From the NCBI GenBank assembly GCA_013397935.1, contig VZRN01005622.1, forward strand, positions 5,357,082 to 5,421,081: a stretch of DNA of 64,000 bases, given 5' to 3'. The notes under the pieces are model-generated. The model was not told where the DNA came from. It saw nothing but the letters and a program-made list of their open reading frames with translations, and ran no database searches. Below are positions 12,055 to 24,120 of this stretch, one piece after another. The translations under genes and the position numbers were made by a program. The DNA is from Dasyornis broadbenti. Its lineage: Eukaryota > Chordata > Aves > Passeriformes > Dasyornithidae. How positions within the stretch are numbered: the first letter of the stretch is position 1; each line of letters starts with the position of its first letter.

Positions 12055-14020
12055 TACTGGTGTCATTTTTTTCCTTCTGGAAACCTACGTGTTTCGCAGG
12101 ACTGTCCTAGTTTCCACTTGTGGGTAGCATTTTGGGGATTTTTGCTTGTGATGCCTTGACTGTGTCTTTAAATCTCCTTCAAAGCAGAGAAAAATTTAAG
12201 GTCAGACATACCAATATTTGATTGATGTGCCCATTATAAAATTCATCTTTTGTATTTATCTAGCAAAATGTTAATGTTCTAATTATATTTTAATGTGAAT
12301 TTGTCATGATGGAATGCTGTAATTATTGAAGTTCTGAAATAACCTGGTGGCTCTGTCTGAACTTGTATCTAGTTTCAAAGTCCAAGTCCTGTTTTGTGCT
12401 TTGAAGTGCACAGGTAGTGGTTGATGCAAGAGATGTCAAAATTCTGAATACATTTTGCTTTGGGAGGCTGGGATTCCATCTGAAATATCCTGGCTTTTGG
12501 TATTTAGTACTCTGTGGCATTTGGAATCAATGTTCCAAAGAGTGTGGATCCTCTTTCAGAGAACTGTTTTGCGGGTTAAACAATCAGAGAAAGGTTCACT
12601 TAACAAAATGGTCTTTTTTTGAATGTGATAAGCTCATGGCACTTCCTAAAGAAGTACTCTGAATAGAAACATATGTCAGTGTTGGACGAGACAATAGCAG
12701 TTTCCAAAAAAGAGCCATTATAATATTTCTTTGCTAAAGAAGAGAACAAAGGGGCTAACTTGGAATATCCCAGTCCTCGTCCTGTTGAAAGCACCTGAAC
12801 TCCTGCTACTCCATCCTCCCGTGGGCCCTCTTGCACCCAGCTAACGTCTTCTCCTTGATGTGTGAGTACTGTATTGGATATGAGATTCAGCTTTCTCTGG
12901 TTAAACCCTGCCAGCAGAAGCCAAAGGGCACCTAACAAGACTCTTTATATTGATCTTGACAGACACTCATTGCAATAGTAGTGAAAGGGTTGGGGTAAGG
13001 CCCCAGCATCAGCTGTTTATGGCTTTGGGGGCTTCTGCTTTTAACGAGGTCTGGTCCAGATGTTTGGTCTGACTGACCTTAGCTCCTCTCCAGACCTTGT
13101 CTTCTGTCTTGGCTTCCTCTGCAGGGAATCCAGTTCACACGCTGCAGGACTGCCATGCACTTCAAACTAAAACACAGTACAGAGGGGGATGTTTGGGAGT
13201 CGTTTCAAAAGCAGACTATCTAAATTGAAAAACTAATGTATGCGCACATTTTGAGGCATAGCAGGGCTAACAAATGTCTTATTATGTAGCTGAGAGGTCC
13301 TTTTACTGTAAAAGGTGACCTAGCCAAGGAAATCCATCTTCAGTTTGCAAAATGAATTAACACAAAGGAGTTTAAATTTCGTCTAGTCCTAGATTATATT
13401 TTTGTTTGCTTGTTTAATGCACACTCTTTCCTAATAAATCCCTGATCTAATATAATGTAAAGAATAAAATATATTACTAGGGACACTTGTAGGAAGATTT
13501 TCCTATCTACATCTCTTTCATCATTTTCCTCTGCTTTCACTGCGATCTTGTAACAAGTAAAATAGATAGGACCTCGTTGAATCCCCTTTTCCAAGGCTGC
13601 AGTGATATTTTTTTCCTGTGTGGATTGTAATGATGAATTCAGGCAATTTCCCTTTTACATGGATATTCTGGTAAGGGGTTTGTGTTGCAGCACAAGCTTG
13701 GCTTGGCATTCTCTGAATAAAATGGCCGGTTGCACTCTGGTCAATAATGAACTGCTGATAAAGGAATCCCAAGGCCATGTCTGAAACTGGATTTTCTGGA
13801 AATTAGTACATTATTGTACCTCCCTGAGCTCCACACAATTAGCTCTCTACGTTTTCATATGTTCATCAATTTACATTCATTGAAGGATTTAGAAAATTGG
13901 ATAAGATACAAAGTTAAAGCTTAAACTGATACTTAACAGTGAAAGCGTTTTAAAAAAAAAAAAATCATGTAGACACAGTGGCAGTTATTGGCTGATGCCA
14001 AAAAAGGGATAATTTTGCTC
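12055..14020. other. Non-coding DNA, no recognised feature
   Basis: Paired frames on opposite strands occur at 12417-12938 and 13394-13784, none with a recognisable domain. An A13 run lies at 13952-13964. No transposon is recognised. Confidence 0.5.
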
Positions 14021-14029
14021 CATTGCTGA

Positions 14030-14360
14030 TTTCTGCACCCAGCCATAAGCTTCATGCCTCTCCTAATTAACTTCATGCTGGTGAGCAGATTGAGAATGGC
14101 TCTAGTCAGCGCTAAAAATGCCTGGAAACATGCTGGTTTACAGCCTTATGCAAAGTTGCTGAATTTTTTTTTTTTTTTAAGTCACTGCCAAAAGCCACAA
14201 GACATAGATGCATATGTTTCATGCTAATCACAAAATAATAAGGTAATTGATATTCAACAATTTAAAACAACAAACAGAGCACATACTCTAAATCTGGCCG
14301 ACTGGTTTTAATTAATGCCATTGCCCACTGTTTGAGTGGAACCACAAAGGAAGTGATGGG
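14030..14360. promoter_or_regulatory. Possible regulatory patch rich in homeobox/POU sites
   Basis: The patch holds several TAATTA-type cores (near 14064 and 14312), an octamer-like TATGCAAAG (near 14148), a CATGCTAATC and a RUNX-like AACCACA (near 14340). Composition is balanced apart from a T15 run at 14164-14178. The site density is suggestive only. Homeobox cores are common in AT-rich DNA, so this call depends on cross-species conservation, which I cannot test. Confidence 0.25.
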
Positions 14361-17300
14361 AACTTGTTTTTTAACGAGAAGTCTCTTCCAAAATGTTGAT
14401 CAAGCTTTCAAATCACTCTTTATGTGTCCAGGAAGGCAGCTGATGAACTGTCCTCTTTTCTTTGTTGCTTGCACTAGATTTGAAAAGAAAATGTAAGGTT
14501 CTAGGAAGGTTAAACCCTGAGAAGGTCTCAGAAGGGTTTTGTTTCTTTCTTTTAAATTAGCTAGTGCCTTCTAAGGAACTCACTTCAGGATTTGTCCAGA
14601 TTGTATGAATATTAATTGCACCTGTTGTAAGGGAATATCTGTGAAGCACACTGTTTTTGAGACAGCTACTCATCTACATCAGAAAGAAGCTCAGGATGGA
14701 AACAGTTGTATTGTTGATGGAAAAGCAGTAAGAAAATGAATAGGATACACTGGAAGGGAACAGGGGTAAAGGTCCTGGCATGAAAGAATAGGCACAATTC
14801 TACTAGTTCTGGAGCGGAGGGCATTTTACAGAGGCATTATAGTTGTAGTAATTCTGTCAGCTCCAGTAGCCAAAATTCTAGGCTACTGTGAGTTGGAGGA
14901 TTTCGGGTAGCACTGACCCCTTGCCAGTCATACTGGCAGTTAAACCAGCCAATAATAAGTGCATAAAGTTTGAATGACACATCTTCAGTAAAAATTCACA
15001 TTCCTATCAATTATTCAGTTGAGAGAAATGAGATTTTTTTTTTTTGAAGATGTCATCAATTTTTCTATAAGTTTTGATAAAATTTTGTTTCCTTTCCATT
15101 ATTTCCTTTCTCTCTTCTGGGAGACCACCAGGAATATTGTGGATGATTCTGCTGTGAGAAGCATTAGACCGTTGCACTTCATAGCTGAGCTAGTTTTATT
15201 TGGTTATTTGTTTCGTTTGGGGTTTTGTGAGTTTTTCCATATACTTGCTTTTAAAGAAAGTGGGAGAACAGCTGTAAAACTATAGTGAAGACCTTCCTGT
15301 CTTCGCTGTCTGCTCATCCTCCCCTGTATTGGGGATTGCCTCATAAACCCTAAAATTTTAATATATTAAATGACTGTCGGAAAGCAATGTGATGAGTGAT
15401 TTATTAACTGGCTACTTCCAGGTAACTTGATAAGATTCTTTTTCATCAGAATAACAACCAGGATAATATTTTTCAAAAAGCTCTGTTCAAGGAGGAGCTT
15501 GTGTAATTTCCCTCTTGGAAATGATTTGGAAAGGAAGGTTTTACTTGTTTGGCCAGATTAAGCAGTTATCAGGAGCAAAAGGCTTAAGGGTCCAATGTGG
15601 GCGTAGAAAGCAAAAGCACATTTTCTAAGCTTTTCTTGTGTTTTGACAACCAGCATCTAAAAATCAAGAAAAATTCCATCACTCTTTTTGTAGTTATCTT
15701 TTCTAATTAGAATGTAGCGTTTAAAGATTGCATGTTTTCTGAGATGACTGTCAGAAAATGATTTTTGTGTCTGTTCTCTCACTCCCATTAAATGGAGAAT
15801 GATTTATCATTTTGCTTAATTGAGGCATTGTTCTGGAGAAACTCTGGAAAAAATTGCCAGCTTACTGAATTGGAAAATCTCAGCCTGCTTTTTTTTTTCC
15901 TATTGGCATGATGAAATGGTGCAATACGCTGGTACAAACTATTTCCTAAAGGAAATAAATAACTGAAGAATAGGTCTGTCGATGGCTACTAAATACATAA
16001 GTCCAGATGCAGACTCTTTCAAACCACAGTTTCTGGCTGTCAGAAGCCTAATTCTATATATTAGAAAAGAAATAATTCTATTAAATCTGTTACTCAAGCA
16101 TCTGCAACTCACCACTGATGGGGATGCAGTACTGGAGGAAAGCAGAATTTGAGCTTAGTCCTGCAAGGAAAGAAATATTTTACATTGTGATGTTTTGTTG
16201 GTAGAGGTATTTTTCTGTAGAGGTTAATAGAGAAACAACAAAGAAAATTATAGTATGTGGCATTCAAGAGAGTTCAAAAAGGGCCATAAAGAGCCTGGAG
16301 TAAAAGTGAAGTGGCTTTAGAAGGTCTTTGAGGTTTCTGATCCTCCGTTGCCTTGGGCTCTGTTTCATTCCTTCTATCTCCTGCTGGGTCCACTGATGTT
16401 CCAGTTTTCCCAAGGGTGCAGAATCTCAGGAGCCTCAATACAACATTCTCAGCTACTGAACTAAATACAGTAGCATTTTTTAAAGAAACTTCAGAGCTAG
16501 TATTTCAGAAACAGCATTGAAAAGAGATGGGATGCATTATCAAAACTAAGGCGCTCGTGACTTTTCTAGAGGCGATCTACAGGGAGAAATGATGAAATTC
16601 TCCCATGTTTCTGTTGTTGTGCGTGAATTTCATTTCCTCTGGCTTGATAACTTAAGCCTAACTCTTCTTCCTTATACCAAGTTGCCTTTGGGAGAAGGGA
16701 AAGTGAGGCAACACTGTCTTGTGGCTTTGTCCTCCACTCAGTCTCACTGCTCCTGCCACAAGGCTCAAGAACCAACACTTGACATTCCCATCAGACCCTG
16801 CTGAGGCTCTCTGTGACAAAGTTGTGACTGTGGGAGTCTAACAGATAATGTTGGTGGACAGAAGTAGAATTTGTCAGGTTTGTTCCACCTGCAAATAGTT
16901 CATTTATCCAGCTTGAAAACTTCTTTACTGCTGTATTTGTACATAATTGTACGAAGTTGTAAATATCAGGGAGCTCAAGCTCGCAAAGACTGTAATGAGC
17001 AGTTCCTTGAGGATGAGTGTAAAGCTGAGTGTGTCAGTTGAAAAGCACGCCTGGCAGAATCAGGAAAAAAAAAAAAATCAGGTTCCAGCTTACCTGTGGA
17101 ACATTTATTTCTGTTGAAACTTAAGAATTTAAAAATAATGACTTCCAGCAGGTTTCTGAATAATCTGCTGGTTTGAGCTAGTGAATATTTCAAGGCCAGT
17201 TAAAGTGGGGTTTTTTTAATATAAAGTCAAAAAACTACAGACTAAAGATTCTTTATTTAACAATAAACATGATATTATTTGGTATCTTCATCACTGAAGA

Positions 17301-19080
17301 TTATTATTTAAAAGATTGAAAATATTTGCCCTTCAGTTATCTTGCAGACAGAACTTAGAGTTCCATTTCCTCCCTCATGTCAGCTCTCAGAGTGTCCTTC
17401 AGAAATTTTTGCTCCATGAGAATAATTTTTATACATGGCCATGGAAAAGCTGCACATGCAGGTCAAGGCTAAACTGAAAGAAAAAAAGTACTCCTCAGGA
17501 ATCTGAAAAATTCCTGGAACCCAAAATATTGTACAAGTTCTATGTTGCACTGTTAGATATTGTTCAAATACATATTTTGTGTATCGTGGGTGTAGAAGAT
17601 CAATGTGTACATAAATAAAATAAAAGTTGAGTATAGAACTTTCCATATTTCTTTCTTTCTCTGCTGCACCCGGAGCAGACAAACCTTTTTATGTGGCCTA
17701 GCCTACAATTTAGCACTTGAGTACTCCCACTGGCAGTAATGCCTGTATCAGCATATGTGGAATAAGTGTTGGTGGAGAGAAGTTCCTTCTCCCATGCAGT
17801 ACTTGCAGTTTGAAAGATCAGTTTGCAGCTTTCTTAATACATTATTTCTAAGCATTTGCAATTACGTAGAGTTTGTTGTAAGTTCTTTCTTCTGTTGCTG
17901 ATTCTGGCTGTCCAACTGAAAAACACTTTAAAAATAATTAAGTTGTATTAGGTTAAAAAAACTCAACTCATTGCTGTGCTGGCTTTTCCAGGTACCTGTT
18001 AGAATTTTGCTGTGGTGTAGATGCGTAAGGTATTTTAACATACGCAATCTGGTAGGCAAAAGACAGGAAAGCAGTATCCAGAACTCGGTTTGTAGCCGTT
18101 CTTTGACTCACCAGGCAGGTAAAAGGAAACACAGTGAGTTTAGTAACACCTTGTGTCTGGCTTTCAAAACAAGGAACTTCACTTTGCCAATGCAGAGCAA
18201 GACATTTCTTCTAGGTGAGGTATTAAAAATGGAAGCAAATCTGGTCTGCCTTTGTTATTCTAGATTTGGTTTTATGATCATAAAAATTAAAACAAAATCA
18301 GCCATGGAAAAGTTGAATTTGTGAGAATTGCAGTCATCTTGAAAAGAATTTCTGCTGGAAAAAAATGCTGTCTTCCTTCTAGTTTAGAGCTTTGGGAAAA
18401 AGGTTCCATAGCTTGCCCTTTGTTTGATTTTATTACCCTCACTGGCTACCTCTGTGTCCTTGACTTAAATGTATATGTGCACGGCTACTAACAGTTTTCT
18501 CTGTGTAAACATTTGAAGAGCAAACAGCAGTATCTTGTAAAGGGTAAGTGGATTTTCTGAGGTGAATACCCTATAGGTAATGTGGACTTGAAAGAGCATT
18601 CCAGCAGAGCTCTGGCTTTTCCAAGGCTATCTCCAGCGCTCGGTTACCCTTAGCCTTGCTCAGAACTGTGCCATCAGTATTTTGTTGAAACTATTGGAGA
18701 AGCAAATAAACCTTGCCTTTGCTGGGATTAATTTAGTGCAGCCTGAAGCAGCAAAGCAATTCTGGCAAGCATTCATAAGCTGAGTAAGCAGCACCCTCAC
18801 ATCTGTTGGCAGCGTGAGTTCAGTGTGGAATCCGGTCTCTGAGAAGACATCAGACTGTCCGGAATGGGAGTGGGAATATCAGTCACTAACAAGTGAAAGC
18901 TCTCAGTGTGAGCACTTTGAGTCAACTGCTCACATGGTAGAACACGGATGTGGTGTATTTTGTCTTCTGTTTCTCCAGTCCTTATGTAACTCAGCTAGAA
19001 AACCAAAGATCATTATGCTGGGAGAAGCCTGTCCATTCTGGTTGGGTCAATCACTGAATATTTACTTGATTAAAGAATGG
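14361..19080. other. Non-coding DNA, no recognised feature
   Basis: I see no recognisable transposon or confident gene. The frame at 17971-18324 follows a good acceptor-like sequence (ending CTTTTCCAG at 17991) and contains a donor-like GCAG|GTAAAA near 18116. Another donor-like AAAGG|GTAAGT is near 18545, close behind a TACTAAC branch-point-like motif. These are isolated signals of the kind common in introns, so I do not call exons from them. Confidence 0.45.
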
Positions 19081-19084
19081 AGGT

Positions 19085-19136
19085 GTTTTTGGTTTTGTTT
19101 TTTTTTTTTTTTTTTGGTTTTTTTTTTGTTTTTTTT

Positions 19137-19173
<37 letters not shown>

Positions 19174-19174
19174 A
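19085..19174. repeat. T-rich low-complexity tract with G interruptions
   Basis: About 90 bases consist almost only of T with scattered G, ending in (GTTT)n and (GTTTT)n. The 148-codon plus-strand frame at 18814-19260 runs through it, which explains its poly-Phe stretch and marks that frame as spurious. Confidence 0.95.
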
Positions 19175-21190
19175 GTGAATTTACTGAAATTCTAATCAAA
19201 GCAAATCGTTCCAGGAAAGTTAGTAGAGCCCTGATATTTCAGAGCTACTTTAAAATCTAGCTTAAGTAATTAAATAAATTATGTTTGGGGATTTGCATTT
19301 CTTCTGGATAGCCAGCTGGATCTCAGCAAATCACTTTAAGACATTTTTCTTTGTAATCAGTCTTTGCTTTTCCACAGCAGTGCTAGACTAAACAAGGGAG
19401 GACATTGAAAATCAAAATTAGGTTCAGTGATGTAATCATGTTAAATACCTCAATATTTACTGGCTCGAGGAGTTTCGTTCTCTGACTTAATTATTGCACA
19501 ACATTGATCATCTTTATTATTAAGCCGTGCTTTAAAAAGATATTTGTGCTTTATCTGAGCAGTGGTAAAGACCTGATCCAATCTTGGCAATGCTACTTCA
19601 AGGTCCTGGAGACCTGGTGTTCCCTCCCTGCTTGGTTATCCTGCACAACATTGCTTTATCACTTTGACTTTTCATATGGCATTCTCATAACCCTAAGATC
19701 AGCACAGCAGCGGGCATGACATCTAATATTTCCACAGTCTGGACAAATACACTACTTCATAAAGATATTCTGACTTAGCTTCAAATTGGAAAATGTTTTG
19801 AGAATACAAATTCTAGTCGGTGATACATGAGATACACATGTGCTTTCAGTCAAAAAAGCAGACTAGTTGCATAATTGTGATTCATGACCAGCCTCACATT
19901 TTGATTTTTCTTGAGTTGAAGTGAACTATCAGCAGCCACTACAGAAATGGTAAAAAAAATAAGCAATAAAATAAAAGTATTAAATATGTTAAACAAATAG
20001 AATCCATCTGTTTGTGAGCACTTGGTGAGCCAAAGGAAAAAAAATGTTTTGAATACATATTTCTGAGGGAGTTCACTGCTTAGGTCTACAAATTTCTGTC
20101 AAATTGTTGAATATGATATAAGCTGTTTAAACTTGTTAGAATTCATGTTCGAAATAAAAGGATCTGATTTTCCTTTAAGGGTTTTGGTTGCATGTTGTTA
20201 CTAGCATTCATAAATAGTCCTGTGATTAAGAAAAATGACGTGGGAAACAAACAGTTTTAAACTGATGGGGAAGCGTGTTAGGGACTATTGTAATAGAACA
20301 TTGCTTTGTACATTTATCACTTCTATTTCTAAAATTGTGTGGTTCCAAATGGATCTTTGGTTTTGTGTGTAGTCAAACTTTTTATGTATTCAGTACAGCC
20401 TTTACTTATGTTTATACCTCATTTATTTTGTTTAAGAACTACTTATGTGCTTTTATCATTTAGTTTTCTATTGTTGCTGCCAAATCCTGAAAAATTGGTC
20501 CCAGTGGTATGCTGCAGCCATTAAATACCAGTTGGTTGCAGAATATCATTTGAACTTATTAAAATGTGATTCATCTGGTGCCAAGTTTATTCACAGGCCT
20601 TGTGCTGGGCCAGGCATTATACATCAAGGGAAAAAAATGCAAACTCCCGTGGGCAGAGCTGCACAACTTAATTCTGGGAGGGTAGTTAACTCCTGTCTAC
20701 ACTGGAGCCAGAAGGGTGCTGCTGCTGTCCCTTTCCTCTTCTTCTTCACTTACATTTTTGCCTCAGTGGCCGAGGGAGCAGGCACTGGAACACGTGAGCA
20801 AGCAGAACTTCTGTGGTCCTAATCCCCTAATTAGACTATCTTGCACAGATGGTATTTAGATTCCTTTTTCTGTGTGAAGAAAGCATGTGGTAACAATATT
20901 CATGAATTTTTTATAAGATCAAACATGCTATGTAGGTTTTGCTTGCATATTTCTTAACCTTGTATTTGGGCCAGACCACTGGATGGAAACAAATGTGAAA
21001 TTGAACCTAAGTACACAGTGAAGTTCTTACCAAGTCATTTTGCAGCATGCAATAAATCAGTAAATGCATTGCACCACTGTAGTGGTATTTGTGACTATGC
21101 AACAGGTTTTTTCATTATCTCTGTCATTGACCCCAAGGAGGAAAATTCAGTAAAACTTGAATTGTTACACTCATCCCAATGGTTTCTCCA
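19175..21190. other. Non-coding DNA, no recognised feature
   Basis: AT-rich with no recognisable transposon. Overlapping plus-strand frames at 20275-20822 have no domain and overlap each other in different frames, as chance frames do. Confidence 0.5.
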
Positions 21191-21194
21191 AGAG

Positions 21195-21236
21195 TATATC
21201 TATATATATAGATATATAGAAAGATATAGATATATA
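21195..21236. repeat. (TATAGA)/(TA)n microsatellite
   Basis: Imperfect TATAGA and TATA units form a compound AT-rich simple repeat. Confidence 0.9.
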
Positions 21237-21996
21237 AGGAAGCTTTGTTTTACTTTTGTTTTGAATAATAAATGATGATAAAGACATACTGAGTTTTCAG
21301 CTTTAAAATATATAGTAGGTTAATTTCCTATAGACTGATTGAAGCATTTCGGACAAAGGGATTATATAATCCCTAGATGTCAGAGGGAGATGTGTTATTG
21401 TAAAGCACTTGCTTTCAGAACTCATTTGCAGAGAACTTTTTTGGTAGTCTCATCACATAAATGGCCTCAATATTATATATAAGAAAAATTGCACGCTTGC
21501 CTTAAAAATTACTCCACTGATGGCAGTGTTTTGCATTTTCTTTTGCATCACCCACAGAACCGAAAGATAACAAAGAAGTGAGCCAGTATAAAAGCAGAGA
21601 CTTGATGTGTTTATATCTTATATCAAACTTGCCAATTATAGTGACAGTTCCTTGTTCTGTCTGGCATTTATAGGGTGTGATTGGAATCAAATTGCAGCCT
21701 TTAAATTGTCCAAGATGGACGTTCAGGATTTTTCCACATTCTTTTGATAAAAGACTGATTTACCATGTTTTGTTACTGTTACTGAACATACTTGAAGTGT
21801 CAGAGATATTCTCATAAGAACTTAAAAGGAACAAATAAAAGGGAAGAAAAGAAATGCAAGGAACATCCAGAGAGCAGAAGCAGAAGATAAGGAGAGGTAC
21901 AGATAATTCAAGAAATAAGTTACAACAAAATGTCCTGTATCCAATGCTAACAGAATTTGAGAAAATTATTTAAATTCTGTTATTTTTTAACATTAG

Positions 21997-22085
21997 AGGG
22001 TGGAGCTTCTGGATGAACAGAGAAGTAGTGATACATGTGGAGAAAAAGAATAACATTAACAGATTTCCTGTTCCAGGTGAGAAAG
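21997..22085 (+). other. Candidate exon B of an unrecognised + strand gene
   Basis: A pyrimidine-rich stretch ending in ACATTAG (AG at 21995-21996) is followed by an open frame that reads through an ATG at 22013. The peptide from that ATG begins MNREVVIHVEKKNNINRF. Two strong donor sequences lie nine bases apart in the same phase: CCAG|GTGAGA after 22076 and AAAG|GTGAGT after 22085. The block could be an internal exon starting at 21997 or a first coding exon starting at 22013. It leaves one base of a codon, which fits the entry phase of the blocks at 23217 and 23643. I recognise no family. The local DNA is purine-rich, which lowers stop frequency, so chance remains a real explanation. Confidence 0.3.
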
Positions 22086-22416
22086 GTGAGTATTATTGTA
22101 CTTAACAGTGAGGCACGAAGAACAGTCACAGCATAGCAGTCAGGGAAAAAGGGATGAGGACACCAGTCTATCTTTTCCTTTTTTTATCTGTAAAAATTGG
22201 ATAATGTGCCAAAAATAGCAGAAAATTGAAGGCTATTAGGGGATCTCATGAGAATATGTAATACAATGATGTTCTAAACTTCTTAAAGTCTGTGTAGACC
22301 TGCAATTAGAATATATATTAAAAAAAAATAAGCAAACTGCTCTTTAAATGACCAGATTCACAAATAGAGTGTTTGTGGTTACCATTAAATCCTTTACAAT
22401 CATAAGAATATATTTT

Positions 22417-22548
22417 AGAATCATAGAATCATTTAGGTTGGAAAAGACCCTTCAAGAGTTCAGTCATTAACCCAGCACTGCCAAATCCATCACTAAATCA
22501 TGTCCCTAAGTGCCACATCTGCTTGTCTTTTAAGTGTCTCCAGGAATG
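22417..22548 (-). mobile_element. CR1 LINE 3' end fragment
   Basis: The left edge carries AATCATAGAATCAT followed by a TTAGGTTGGAAAAGACC motif, then CCCAGCACTGCCAAATCC and a CATGTCCCTAAGTGCCAC-type stretch. This is the reverse complement of an avian CR1 3' untranslated region, so the element reads on the minus strand with its 3' end at 22417. Only the last 130 or so bases are readily aligned by eye; 5' truncation is normal for CR1. Confidence 0.9.
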
Positions 22549-22680
22549 CCATATTTTTCACCTAGCTGAAGGGTAAGCCTGGGAGAAAGTGCCAGCGGAA
22601 GTTATTGTCTGTTCTGAAAGGCTGGCAAAGCTGGAGACTCTACTATTTCCCAAGTGCAATACACTATTGTTTCATTATTT

Positions 22681-22848
22681 CATTCCCTAACATCTAATCT
22701 GAATTATTCTTGCTCTAATTTAAATGCTTTACTCTTTGTCCAGTCCACTAGGGGAACTGAGAATTGTCCTTATTCTCTTTGCAGCAACCTTTGCATATTT
22801 GAAAACTGATGGAGAAGCCTTACATCACTTTTCTCCCAGCTAAAGACA
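22681..22848 (-). mobile_element. Diverged CR1 LINE segment
   Basis: The order of motifs matches an inverted CR1 body just upstream of its 3' end: CTAACATCTAATCTGAAT, then ACTCTTTGTCC, then TTTGCAGCAACCTTTG, then CTTTTCTCCCAGCTAAA. It is more diverged than the segment at 22417-22548. About 130 bases between the two do not align well. It may be the same insertion with a disrupted middle, or an older separate CR1 in the same orientation. Confidence 0.7.
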
Positions 22849-23216
22849 TATTTTGAAAGATTAGTATCATTTACATAAATCATAATTCACAAGTCTTGTG
22901 ACTTGCAGTGATTACAATAGGAAAAGCAGGAACACATTTTTTGCATTGCTAAGATAACTAAACTTTTGAAAGCACAGCTTTTATTTGTAATTGTCATCAT
23001 CTGGGACGCTGTGAGGAGCAATGAACTTTTGGCAAGGCAAGAGAGGGATGTAGCACTCCCTTCCCTAGTACTGCCATTCCATATCCCTCCAGAATATTCT
23101 GCGTGTGTAATATACCAGTACTAAAATGATTCCAGTGGAATCTGTTTTGTTAAAAAAGATCCCAGTATAGTGAGTTGGTGAGTGGAACTGCGAAGATTTT
23201 CTTAGCTCGCTTTTAG

Positions 23217-23322
23217 GACACAGACGAGAGTTTGCAAACAGTGGAAGTGAAAAAGTAGCAAAACTTCTGGCACAGGAGCAAGCATGGGACCATGCCACAA
23301 TTGTAGAATCATTCATTGAGAG
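23217..23322 (+). other. Candidate exon C of an unrecognised + strand gene
   Basis: A strong acceptor-like sequence (TTTTCTTAGCTCGCTTTTAG, AG at 23215-23216) opens a block of 106 bases with 34 whole codons and no stop in one frame. It closes at a good donor, GAGAG|GTAAAA. The peptide is hydrophilic with a possible helix; its middle reads KVAKLLAQEQAWDH. The entry phase fits candidate exon B (one carried base). The exit phase (two carried bases) fits the 23643 block only through a weak alternative acceptor at 23627-23628. I recognise no family. A pseudo-exon in an intron is the main alternative. Confidence 0.3.
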
Positions 23323-23642
23323 GTAAAATATTTGCTTCATGTAATGAGCACGTTGAATGAAGGTGATTTAAGACATTTTAATGTAGTCACACTGGGCGAG
23401 AGGAAGATCTCGCCACTGTGTTAGAGATCAGGTACTGCTGATGTAGAGGGCTGTTGACAAGGCCTTCCCTATTTAGGTGTCTGATTTTTAATCCAGGAAC
23501 TATCAGGCCTGGATATAAGCATGAAAGGAACCTTGAAACTGATGAACTTTTCAGGCAATTGTTCAGTGATCCCAGCGGTATTGAAATGTTTATACAGTAG
23601 CCTGGGAAAAGAAGGAGACCTGGGGCAGGCTTGCTGCTGCAG

Positions 23643-23832
23643 ACAGAGCTTCAGTCGATGGACAAAGGAATACGGACAGCCCAGAAATAAGATCTAACAG
23701 TTCAGCTAGCCCATCTATTTCTATTTTGGCGGAAGAGAGACAGCAAAATTTGATATCTCCAGAGGGAGATAATAGTGCAAACGAGACAATAAATCCTTCT
23801 GAATGTCACAGTTACCTCAGTTCTCTTGAAAG
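23643..23832 (+). other. Candidate exon D of an unrecognised + strand gene
   Basis: The frame is open from 23585 to the donor, and a CTTGCTGCTGCAG acceptor-like sequence ends at 23642. Sixty-two whole codons follow, closed by GAAAG|GTGAAT, a good donor. The peptide is Ser-, Asn-, Glu- and Asp-rich, like a disordered linker; a representative piece is SPEGDNSANETINPSECH. Many codons follow the purine-any-pyrimidine pattern seen in real exons. The entry phase fits candidate exon B directly, and the exit phase fits the block at 24075. I recognise no homologue. The purine-rich composition and the lack of any known domain keep the call tentative. Confidence 0.33.
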
Positions 23833-24074
23833 GTGAATAAAATAAATCAGACATGTAAGAATAACGGTCTTTTTCAAGTGGTTTATCTTTTGTAAAGGAA
23901 GGGGAACATCCAGATGAAAGAAAATGAGAAGGGGGAAGATATTTTTAATTGAGTCTGATGGTTTTAATGCAATGGTTTTATGAGTAATTTAATGTTTAAA
24001 GAATTCTTGAAGAAAGATGAAGTGCGAAGGGGATTATGGCTAAATATTTTAGCTATGTGTCCTTTCTCCTCCAG

Positions 24075-24120
24075 TACTGAAGGATATTACAGGAAAATTG
24101 AAAGTCTGAAGTCAAATTAG
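24075..24120 (+). other. Candidate terminal exon E of an unrecognised + strand gene
   Basis: A very strong acceptor-like sequence, GTCCTTTCTCCTCCAG (AG at 24073-24074), precedes 14 codons and a TAG stop at 24118-24120. The frame is the one left by the donor at 23832; the peptide is TEGYYRKIESLKSN. Joining the blocks at 22013-22085, 23643-23832 and 24075-24120 would give a protein of about 102 residues. A short open run of this size is weak evidence, so the support comes from the acceptor and the matching phase. Confidence 0.25.

Noticed and set aside
18500..18546. TACTAAC branch-point-like motif with a downstream GTAAGT donor
   Set aside because: The implied exon is very short, two frames are equally open, and no partner exon in phase was secured.
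18814..19260. 148-codon plus-strand frame
   Set aside because: It runs through the T-rich tract at 19085-19174, which supplies a run of Phe codons; the rest has no recognisable feature.
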